A DNA stretch of 64,000 nucleotides from Blastobasis lacticolella. Its lineage: Eukaryota > Arthropoda > Insecta > Lepidoptera > Blastobasidae. The position numbers and the translations under genes were made by a program. The stretch covers positions 62,001 through 126,000 of the forward strand of contig LR990061.1 of NCBI GenBank assembly GCA_905147135.1, read 5' to 3'. Below the pieces are notes generated by a model, which was given only the letters and a program-made list of their open reading frames with translations, did no database searches and was not told where the DNA came from. Below, piece by piece: positions 36,301-48,300 of the stretch (its first letter is position 1; every line of letters starts with the position of its first letter).

Positions 36301-39300
36301 ATTGCTAGGTGTTAGTCAAAAAAGTGCAAAGCGCGTATCACGCGAAATTAGAATTCAATTCTCAGTCAGCACGTCCTAGGGCAGGGGTCGCCTCGCCAAT
36401 GAGTTGGTCGCATGCCGAGCCTTGGCCATAATGCCCATTGTAGTCACGACTTACGAGCCGGCACACAATGCCCGGTGGGAGACAGCCGCATTGTACCACT
36501 GGGAGCCTCCCACGGCATGACACCCGAATTAGTAGGGTCATATGCCATGCTTGTTTGTCTTTTTTTATACAACTTAGGCTGCAAACAAGCTTACGACGTG
36601 CCTATAGTAAGCAGCTACCGCAGTCTATGGATGTTCGCAATACCAGCGGCGTCGCCCACGCACTGCAGACCCCGTAAAAACCTTTTCACCCCTTTGAAGA
36701 ACTCAATATTTTGCTCTGCAGAAAACCTTTCCAGGAAGCTCATTACACTACTTACTATATTGTTCACCTTCAGACTAATGTTACAAGATTCACATTCTTT
36801 CGAAAAATTTAAAGTCGTAACAAAAAGCACTTTTATTTAATAACTAGTTGAACGTAGGGTCATAGACGACAAGGGAAAGTGGGTACCTCGCTCGCATCTT
36901 CCCATTTGACCCGTGACAAATTGGTCATTAGTTACAATCACCATCACAGCCGTGTATAAGACCAATCAGCATCTACCTGCCCGTATCCCACTAGACAGGG
37001 TCGGCACAATATGTCTCTATCTTCCATTCAACCCTATCACTCGGCATCTCGATACTATCGAGGCAGTCTCATGCCTAATAGGAATCAATATTCAAATAGC
37101 TTGCTAACACATAGATCATCGGTTGTTTGGTAGCACTACCGCCGCATAAAGCTTCATTGCTTTCCGATACCGTTGCTCGCGCAGTATCGCTGTAATTAAT
37201 GCTGTAATTGCCGCTAGCTTTGAGCTGTGTAACTGCGAATTACTTAGCTTTAGCTGCAGTGTTGGAGCCTATAACAGACTATTATAGACGAACGCGATTT
37301 CTGCCCGATTAATTCCAAATGTTGCGATTTTGGTTTATATGCTAATGATAGAAAGGTTATTTAATATTTGTAAATAATAGCGCCCGCTTACTCACCGCCA
37401 ATATGGTACGCTGCGCGATTTAGGCGCGATTCCTGTTCGCGATTAGTAAGCGGTGACGAATAAACGGGTTAAACTAAGTGTTGTGGCGGTGGGAGTGTCA
37501 AATCTTGTTAGCGAAAGATTTAGGGTAGAATTCTACACTCAAAATTATTTAGAGATTTATACCTAAAGGTTTATAAAACCTAGATATGCAATCTGCCACC
37601 CTCTACATTTTTTTTATGTCTTACGGTAGGCAAACAGGCAAGCGGGCCACCTGATGGAAAGTGGTCACCACTGCCTATAGACATTAGCAAAACCAAGAGT
37701 ATCACTAATGCGCTGCCCACTTACACGTTGCTCTAGCAGCAAAAAGGAAAATGCCTCTCCACTGCCAAAGCCACGGTTCCCCAAATCCCCACCCCATGGA
37801 GCACTGGAAACCTTACTCGCCAGCAGAAACACATGCTTCGTACTGCACGTTAGTCGATTCGATATTAAAATCAATTAGTACTTATAATCCGCGTCGCAAT
37901 CAGCATGAGAAGGAACCGTCAAAGTAAATTGAAATGTAGGTTTTAACGCTAAAAAATGAGTCACGCTACATCGAGCCGCGTCCGAGCCGAATCTCGGCTA
38001 CAGGTCATCCGTGGCGACCGAGCAATGGCAACTCGCTTGCTTCTCGGTGCATGAGCGTGTCCATACAAAATATATGGGGATATTTGGCCGAGCTACGGCC
38101 AAGATAGGGAGTTCATCCTCACACCTTGGAGCCAAATTGGTCGCTAACTGTGCGGTTCCAAAGAAGCTTTGTCCCACGCACACTAAAGTTCTGGAATGAA
38201 CTACCGGAAGAGGTTTTCCCTGCAGAGTACAACATGGAGTTCTTCAAGAAAGGGGTTAAAAGGTTTTTACGGGGTCGGCAACGCGTGGGTGATGCCCCTA
38301 ATATTGCAAACGTCCATAGGCTGTGGTGACTGCTTACCATCAGGCAGGCCGTAAGCTTGTTTGCCACCTCAGTGGTATATAAAAAAAACATCGACAGGGT
38401 TCCGCCCCACAGTGATTGCGCGCGAGTCAGCAGGCGTCTTTATTTACGTCACAACTTACTCCCACACTAAGTGAATTCGCTCATAACCAGAAGAAGTGTT
38501 TATATAAATGGTCGGGCCCTAAACTTCTTAACCAGTCTCAGGATCGCCAGCGGAAGACCTTGGTTAACTTCGTTTCGCCAACAGTATTAAGAGGCACACC
38601 TAACGAGAGGCGAGCTGGTTGCGGTGATGAAGTTTGACTAGCCTCAAAGCACAAAACGGTCGCCTATACAATTATCGTGACACTGCGAGCATTGATTACT
38701 CTTGGTTATCGGTTTCGCAAGCTCGCTGCCACTGGACCAGTGCCGCTTCTTTCATTCACGTAAATCAACACTAAGTTAATTCACGTCATAACCAGAAGAA
38801 GTGTTATATTAACTGCCCCAATTAGCAATTTGAGACATACCGATCGGGTTCACATAAAAAAACGGTAATGGATATCGGCAACCGATGGCCCTCGACCGGG
38901 AATGCCGCTATTCAATATCAATTAAATGTCGATTGCCGTCATCTCTGACCGTCAGCCGTTCAACGCGGAAAGCCGGAACGCTGTCGCGATATTTATTAAA
39001 CTAAAATCCATAGTTTGGCAGTAAATAACTGATAACCCAGAATGGGACATAGGCTATAATTTATCCCGATATTCAATGTAGTTCCCGCGGGAACTCGGCG
39101 AAAGCTAATAGTAGTATAAATTATTAATTACAAGTGAGCACTCATTCCCAGCATCGCTGACAGCGGACATACGCACTGGGTATCCGTGCGCGTAGGACCT
39201 GAACCACTCATTGTAATATCACGTAACAAGGGAATCATTAATATCCGTCGTTCAGATAACAAAACAAGCTCAAATGGAAAAGAAACTCGCCTCTCAGCTG

Positions 39301-42300
39301 TCTACAGGAAGCATTGTGCGACGCAATTGCACTGTGGGAGTCTGCAGAAATTGGCGACAGTTTGCGAAAACGACGCCGCCGCGATGCCGAGGCTTGTGAC
39401 CGCGGGATGCGCTATCGATATGTCGCAACTTCCGCACTTTCTCCCGCGATTACTGCCCTCGTGACGTAACGTTTGTTACCATCCATATTTGCATCTCGTG
39501 ACAGCGTCATTTGTATAAGTTTACTGTGATTGGCATCCTCATCCGTGCGGAAATCGTTGTTATTCAAATTGTAGTCCTATTCTTAAACCAACTCTGAATG
39601 CTAAGTTTTAAAAATCCTCGATGAGACCATTTTTTATTTATAATTGACCCAAAGTTTTGACATCTTATATTGGCATCAGTACCTAAGTAATATATTCGCT
39701 TATTCGAGAAATGGCTTTAATTTACGACCTGAGTTGTTCAGTTGCATAACATGCGGGTCTACCACGCATTGGTCCCGAAATCAGATGGTGCTGTGTGAAT
39801 TGATTTTGATGGTTTTTTAATTGTCTAAGTAAATTTATTTATTTAGAAATATGACAGATTGTGTCGACATAATAGTTTAACTGGACATACCTCAGAGAGA
39901 AGACGCACAAATTAGGAACTGTGTTGGTCATCATAGCTATTAAGAAACGTTGACACAGCCAGAAACACAAATTAAACAGGTACACGGATAACAGTAGGTT
40001 AGTCTTTCCAAAAGACATTTTGCGATATATTATAGCCTCCGTTACCCATGCCCAAAATCTTTAAGTTTTGACTCTGTTGTGCTCTCATGCACGATTGCCC
40101 GGGCCGCTTTGACCATGGACCCAGAATATGGCAAGACAGATAATTACAGTGGAGCGACTGCCATCTAACCTCCTGCTGCTACCAGGAGAACATGACCAGA
40201 TTAAATCATGGTTACACATTCAGTAGCCTGAATGTCACAGTCCTCCAATATATCTAAACAATATACATACTATTGTATGAACGGTAGCTTTATCATCTGC
40301 TGTGTTGCCTTACTGGCTGCCGCTGCGCCGGCCACGTGTCGGCCGGTCGGCTTTCTCCGAAGATGACGTCACGCCGTCGCCCGCGCACGCGAACAAAACA
40401 CACTCGCTTTCACAACACTTAAAACACTCTATAAACCCACTGACACTGACACTGGATGTGGATCTTTGCTTTAACATGGGCAGCGTACGAGCGAAACCGT
40501 TTCTAGTGCGCAGCGCCATACATACATTACATTGAAGTGTGCCATGTATTTGAAGCTGAACTTTGTGCTTATGTCTAGAAACGGTGCGCTGTAGGTTTTC
40601 TTTTAATAGAAAATTAAGTTATTGGTATAAATATTTTGTATTTAGAGTTTTGTTATGGCCATATGAAAATGAAAAGGTGTTATTTTTAATTACTTAATAC
40701 GTCATATTAAGTATTAAGCATTCATATATATATTTTTAAATGCTCAATACGTGATTGACAATTTGACTCTCCGAAGCTAGAATAGCAATAGCAGTGCTCT
40801 CGTATTTACCTATAGTCAAAATAACGTAATAATGGGTGGGTGATAAAATTGCTGTCCTAGGCATCCCTAAGTAAACGTGACCAAACTAAGCCCAACTGAT
40901 AGGGCATTTGATATTTATTACCCACCCATAGACCCATTAAAAGTCATAGAGGTCATTTGCGACGATAGAAGTTGAACACCAATTAACCAGGGGTCAAAAG
41001 TGAAAGGTTATTGAGATGACATTTTAAAAATTGCAAATGTTGATAATATCTGTAGATCTTTAGAAAGCTTATGAATCAAGGAAGCAATTTCCGTAATTTG
41101 TAAGACAGGTTTCATACAATTTATTTCTAGTGATACTCGGTGACACTCAGAGATTTGCGAATCCTAACTTAAGATCTTTTATTTCTTGTACACTGCAGGT
41201 ATGAGAATGAATTAATGAACACTTTATTGCATAAATACAGGATCGGTACATATCGGTAGCAACAGAGAAAACAACAGGCGGCCTTATCGCTTAAAGCGAT
41301 TTCTTCCAGGCAACCTTTGGGTAGCGAACTATCAATAGGGACATGTTTATAGTTATTATGAGTTTTGGATAACCAGTAATGAAACTTTAGGTTGAAGTAG
41401 CTTGACGGAAAAATTATAATAATTATTTATTATAGTGTAGGCAAACGTTATTTGTTTATCGTCATTTCTATAATTGATTATTGGTTAACTGGACTTGCAA
41501 TTGATTCTAGTGTTGTAAACCCTTTTGAAGTATTGTTGAATTAAATTACCTGATCAATATTTAGTCTGTCACAGTCTCAATTGGTATTAAATGTTTAAGA
41601 TAAAGTGTCGTTGGTGATATACATACAGACAAACCCCTACAGAGTTAATTGAAGGTCGATGTAGGTTTAATTCTTCCCTTTTCCCGCACTTGGACTCTAA
41701 TTCAGTCCTTTGTGAATGAGTAAGACACGCTAATTTAACCAGCCCTGCGGGTCTAGCCAAGATGCAAATGAATGACATTTGCAGTACACTTTGCAAACTT
41801 CATTCATTTGCATTTTGTCTTGACCCGCAATTCTCGCCAAAAGTCTATCAATCTCTTTGGAGGTTCGCAGACTACTCAAGAAATCCTATTCCTAACGAGA
41901 CGTGGTCTTTAGTTCTACACACTCTAGAGCCACACGGACTGCTGTTTCCTCAGTTACAAGACATCACTTGTATATGTGGCTGTTTGTAGCTCATATTGTA
42001 AATAGTGGTTTGTTTAATGTACAATAAAAAGAGAAAAACAAAAAAACAAAAATACGCCAATTGTCATTAGCCGTGTCATGGAGAAGTGCAATGGGCCGCA
42101 TTTACTGCCACGGCTGACGCAGTGGCGCTGGTTTTCAGTGTTTTCAGTCTTATTGCGACAATAATTAGATGTTTTTTAAAAAATTATAGGAATTTTGTGA
42201 TTGTGTGTGTGTAACTAAAGCTTAGGACATAGTTTATGAAGAGGCGTAATGTCCTGTAATGGTTTCCCATACTAATAGTTTCTCCTCATTTCAGCGGCCT

Positions 42301-45300
42301 ACTTCTACGTGGGCACCACCGGCTCTCCCAGCGCGTCGAACGCCGGTATCCGTCTCCGCGACGAGCGCGGCGGCGCCGGCCCGCTGCGGCGGTACCGCGG
42401 GGAAGGCGCGGCTCTCGCACTCCCGGAGCACCTTACTGTGGCCGATCTCAAGTGGTTCTCCATTTGGTGCGATGAGTATTCGGTGAGTTTTCTTCTCTGT
42501 GTTTACTAGGCTTAGGAGGCGATGATGCGGAAAGGCTCACGAAGGCTAGGACGAAATACTTTTTTTTTTTTTTTAATTTTACCTTATACAGAACACCAAC
42601 AGCAAGTTACAAGTAATAGTAATATACATTTATAGCAGCGAAGCCATTATCAGGAGCTCGAAGATTTTAGTCGTCTATGTGAGATTTTAGACAACCTTGT
42701 GGTCATAGAGTGATACAAGCAAGCACAATACTGTAAGAAAGTCTCGCAGGAGTCCTATAACCCGCAATTTATATCTGGTTGCTGATATAATCAACACACT
42801 TATGGTAAGTAACTTCAGGGTTGCCCAGCGCGTCTTGGCGCTGCCGCAGCACCTTGCTGTGCCTGATTTGATGTGGGTCTCCATCTGGTGCGGTGCGTAT
42901 ATAGAAACTCAAGCCTGCATTCCACAGTGGCAAACAGAATATGTCACAAGCTAGATTTTGTTGGACGGAGTCTGTTTGATGTACGGCTAAATGGCGGACA
43001 CACCCCGTAATACAGCGCAGACTATTACAGCAATAACGACCAAGTAAGAAATAAGAAAAATTTACACTACCTACCAAACCGCAGATAAACGGTAGAAAAG
43101 GATACAACGTAACAATAAAGCATTGCGCTTTGTATTGTGATTGTGTTTACGAGTCTATCAGTTTTGATTACGCAACAATTATGGCTGTCGTTAAGATTTT
43201 AATGGCTGCTGGATGCTGCAGACGAGCTTCGAGTCTGGCTACACAGAAAGTACTGGCTACTCTCTTTGCATCTAAGGTGTTTAATCTCTATTAAATAATA
43301 ATAAAAATACACTGGACTGCCTTTGCCATACAAAGTGACCGTTGTTTTTTGTGCCAATTGAAAATGCCCTTCCCCAACTTACCAGGAAGTAAATTTGACA
43401 GTTGTTGACAAATGGCCCGTCGGGTGTTTGGTATTTTTATTTCCAAGTGCGCACGTTGCTGCTGTCAGCGTACTTGTATTAAAAGCCAGTCCTATTATTA
43501 GAGGTCAATGGTGAAGGTCAAATGCACGAAAGGTCAGGCCACGTAAAAAAAATCTTTCTCTCAGGTTGATTCTTCACGTCTCAAATCGTGACTATGGTGA
43601 TATTGTAATCAAGAGCGGATAAATTGTCTTTATCGTCCTATGTTTTGGCGACTCGACAGAAATTTGATTTGGCGCATATTTTAGTTGGTCAGTCTATCTT
43701 GTTGGTGAGCGGCCACCGAAGTCTAAATAAGAATCTACATTTATTGAAATAAGTCAATTTATTTAGATTCTTATTTATAGATATTTCTTTCTTATTCTTA
43801 TAGCGCTCGGCTTTTGTTTTATTCCATTGTAAGCGCTTCTCGAGACTCATCCCCACGCCACTGGAAGACTGGGATAGATATAAGACTATCTCAGTTTTCC
43901 AGGGGCGGAAAACTGTAATTTTGTTCGTGGTATTCCCCTTCTATAATAGCTCGTTCCTTCCCAGGTGAACTTCGGCTCTGTGAACTTCCCCGCCGGGCTG
44001 CAGCCGCCGAAGCCGCTGCGGGTGGGCGCGCTCCGCGGCGCGCACGGCGTGCGCTCGGACCGCGTGGTGGTGGTGGACGCGCAGACGCTGCTCGTGCCCA
44101 ACTTCAGCTACGACGGGGAGGCGCCCGGTGAGCGCATACACACAGTTTGACATCAAGAACCTCAATATTAAAGATAAACAACTTAGGCGTGCAGTTCTAA
44201 AGGAACTTTCTCCCACGCACACTAAGGTTGTGGAGTGAGGTCCCTGAAGACGTTTTCCCTGGAGAGTACAACATGGAGTTCTTCATTCGTTTCATTATAA
44301 AGTTATACGGAATATAAGATATCCATAGAAATTTTAAATTCTGTGTAACCTTGTAATAATATATTTTTACATCGGACCACAAGCTTGATATTGTTTTCTA
44401 GATCGCGCATACAAAATTACATTGGCTTTGATAGCGTAATATTGAAAATATGAACAAACTATGTTTGTATGGAGCGCGCTCGGGGGAAACTAGCCTTAAA
44501 TGACAAAAGTTCATTCAAGGCAAAGTTCATTCTTACACAACACAAATTAGCAAGTATTGTCCAAAGTGCACGAAAATTGTTTTGAATTAACACAACGGCA
44601 TAGAATAGCTGCGAGGGCATTCCTCTCACAGTTGGCAAAGTGTGAAAAGCCGCCAATGCCGCCGACCGGTCCCGCTAATCGCGTCATAAACAATTTCTCG
44701 AGCCCGACATATCAGGAAGTCGCCGGACAACTTTCTGGCAAATTCGAAAGGGAAATCAGACTATTAATAGGTGATGACCGCTACGTTGATTGATTAAGAT
44801 CGTGTTTTTCTAAACTATATGCGGTTTTGGTTATTACCAAAAATGTGGCCCGCTTGTTTTTTTGCCTCGCTATATCTATTATTATAATTAAATAATAATC
44901 ATGGCGTTCATGTCCCGGTTGTGCCCTCGTGCATGAGGGCCCGGGGTCCACCTTGACCATGATCCAAGAATTGGCAGATCAGATAATTACAGTGGAACGA
45001 CTGCCATCTGACCTCCGTGACTCTGATAAGGGGAACCTGACCAGAATCATTGATACATGGCCGCAATGGGATTCGAATCCGGTACAGAAGTCGTATACCT
45101 TAACCACTCGGCCACCGACGCTCTTAAACCTATTATTCTAAAGTCGTAAGATTTATGAAACTTTATATATATAAACGGGGTCAAAGAAGTACTTATTGCA
45201 AATAAAGTTTCGCGAAGAATAAGAATGGAACATTATTAAAAAGTCGAATTCAAACATTTCTAAGAATCTGTTATTAAGCTTTGTGTAGAGTACAAAATAG

Positions 45301-48300
45301 AGTTCTCTTAAAGGGGTCAAGATGAATTTGATTAAGGAATAGACAAAATTTTTACAATTACAATAAGAATAAACAAGTAGTTACATATAAAATACTTAAA
45401 ACTCTCAAAGGTTTGTTAGCACAGTTAGCGCTTACCATGAGGCGGGCGCGCCATAACCTTGTTTGCAACTTAAGTCATATAAAAAAATTGACACCCCCGA
45501 TGAAGACAGCACAGCATTGCAAGACCAGCTTGTCAATTGACCCAGCTCGCCCTTGGAGGATGGAACGGACCGGTGTAAAGCCGCTTCGCTTATTAACTTT
45601 GACATTACAGGCAAGTGAATGCCACGTTTCGAAATTGCAATTTACATCTCCGTTATTCGCCTATACACGATTTGTATTGCTCCTCGTATGACTGTCTGTT
45701 CATCAAATCACATATTACTGTTGCTTAAGATTCTCCTATTGCCTACATATTATGTATGTAATACTTCAAGCAGCGGTTTTAAAGATGTCTCGTCTATCGG
45801 TCATCGGTGTACCCTGTCTATCAAATAACTAATTTGTTTTGAATCTGGGTATAGCAAACGTCCATAGGCTGCGGTGACTGCTGTCCATCAGGCACGCCTC
45901 AAGCTTGTTTGCGACTTTAGTGGCATAAAAAAATACGCATATCTTTCTGAACATAGATGCTAGATAGTCTTTGATAGTAGGTAGGAGGCCTGTAGGGTAG
46001 TTCTACCAGGTGGTAGGACATTGACAAGCCTAAGGAGTTCGTCTAGGTGAATACTACCGCCTTATCTATTTCTGCCGCCAAGCAACAATGATTGCATTGT
46101 TGTGATCCGGTTTGTAGGATAAGGCAGCCAGCGCAATTACAGGCAAAAGGCATTTCATCTTAGTCCTCACAGTGTCACAGGGACAACGCACCTAGGGTTC
46201 TGCATTTTTGTTGCTTATACTCTAAATGCATGAATCGTAGATGTCATAGGCGACAGTTACCACTTACAGTCAGGTGGGCTGTCGGCTCGTTTAGCAAATG
46301 CGTACTTTAAAAAAAGTGAAGTATGCGCCATTGGTGGCTTATCACTCATTTCTAATTAGGCGCTAAGCAAGCTATCAGTGCGTTAATAGCCGAAGCCCAT
46401 TGAGAGTGCTTGCCGACTGTCGATGCAATAGCTTGCGGCACCGTTGGTGCGCGTGCGCCGCCGTGGGAACCTTTGCCGTTACGCGCCGCTGGTAGGTCAC
46501 GTACCAACGCCTTGCGTATGGCGTGTTGTCGGCGGTGTGGTTTGTTTGGGCTATTATCTCATTGGCTGATGTCACGGTGGATGGTGCGAACTGTGGTGGT
46601 TCATTAGTGTCATTAATGAGTACGGAACGTAAATGATACGTATTTTGTGGAAATGCTTTTTTATTGTCTTTAGTGGGATATTCTGCTCGCCCGTTTGCGT
46701 CTCACTAATGTATGTCTCTGCGCTCGCAGAGCAGTATGTGTTATTAGAATTCTCTGATAGTGAACATACCACATCGATAGACCATAATAGGAGACAAACT
46801 ATCTAAAGTGGCCTGCCTGATGGTAAGCAGTCACCGCAGCCTATGGACGTTTGCAATACCAGGGGCATCACCTATGCGTTGCCAACCCCGTAAAAATCTT
46901 TTTATCATTTTCTTGAACAACTTCATGTTGTACTCACCAGTGAAAACCTCTCCAGGTAATTCATTCCACAACCTTAATGTGCGTGGGAGAAAGTTCCTTT
47001 GGAACCGCGAAGTTCGCGATTATTGATGTTGATGAATATTTGATTCTGTACTCGAAACATTTCCGATCTACGTACATTATGGGCGATAAAGATTGACGGC
47101 CCCTTAACAAAATCCAGATTTCCCAATATCGGCTCACCGCGTCGCGCATCGAGAGATATTCATCAATCACTAGGCCTTTCACGCTTTCCGTTTCCGGGAT
47201 CGGAACACGCCATAGTTGCTAGATTGCTCATTGATAATACTCTTAATAATACCGACACGATAATATTATGATTTATACGTCGACGTGAAAATCCAAACTA
47301 GGTAGTAATTAAAAAGCGAAAGATACGCTGTCTGTTTGTCATGGGGTTCGGCAAAGGATGGCACCGCATCTGCTCCCCTTAGGATGCAGATGTTGAAGAA
47401 GTTGACAATGGTGGCCACTTTTTTCAGGTGGACCGTCTTACCGCGTGCCTTACAAATTGTGCTTCTAATATTTCTATTTAATCATTGGCTATATGGCAAA
47501 TATAAAGATCTATATATGCAGCCAAAAAAATCTAAACTCCAAAACGAACGAGAATCCAGATTCTAATCTCCCTACAAACATGAAATACTGCAAGTAGGTA
47601 ACAGCAGGAGGTAATAGCTGGGAAATAGCTATAGTTACGAAAACGTAATAAATCGGCCGACACAAAAACTTTCTCAAATATTAATGTAGTGAAAATAAGA
47701 ATCCTATCTTACAACAGTCATGCATTTCAATTTCATACCGGTTTTGTGTGGTTCATTTCAACATTTTGATTCAACATTTATTACTAACAATTAACTGACG
47801 GCTATTTTGATTAGTTGAAAGTTTCCGAAATGAAGCTTATGGCTTATTTACATATCATCCGTCAGAGAAAATTCGTAATTTTGACGGATCGTGATTTACG
47901 CAGATCCGTTTTTGTTTCATCTAACAATCTAAACACTGAAGTTGTTCATACATTGACACGTAAAACTCGTAAACACGTAACGTATCCGGTAGAAATGCTA
48001 CGGGAAGTAATTCTACCTCACGATATGTCCAACTATGAACTTACCCGTTTACCAATTTGCTAGAAGCTAGCATTCGACACGGTCCGAGAAAGCGTTCCCA
48101 CGACCTTGCCCTTCGCGACCCGCGGCCGGCGCGCTAAGCATAAAACGGAAACTATTATCTAATGATACCTCATCGTGTGAAAAAAATACAAAGAAATTCC
48201 TTGATTATGGTACTTTAACTCTACTAGCTAGTGATGACCCACAATAAATTTTTTATGCTAGGGATGCTGACAGACTGACGGTCCATCGGATGGAAAGCGG

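Noticed and set aside
42820..42900. Exon 3 relic considered as a working alternative exon
   Set aside because: After its best acceptor the phase does not fit exon 2, and the donor is lost.
47815..48063. 82-codon ORF in knk intron 4
   Set aside because: No recognisable domain, AT-biased codons, no promoter or splice evidence. Left as unrecognised intron.
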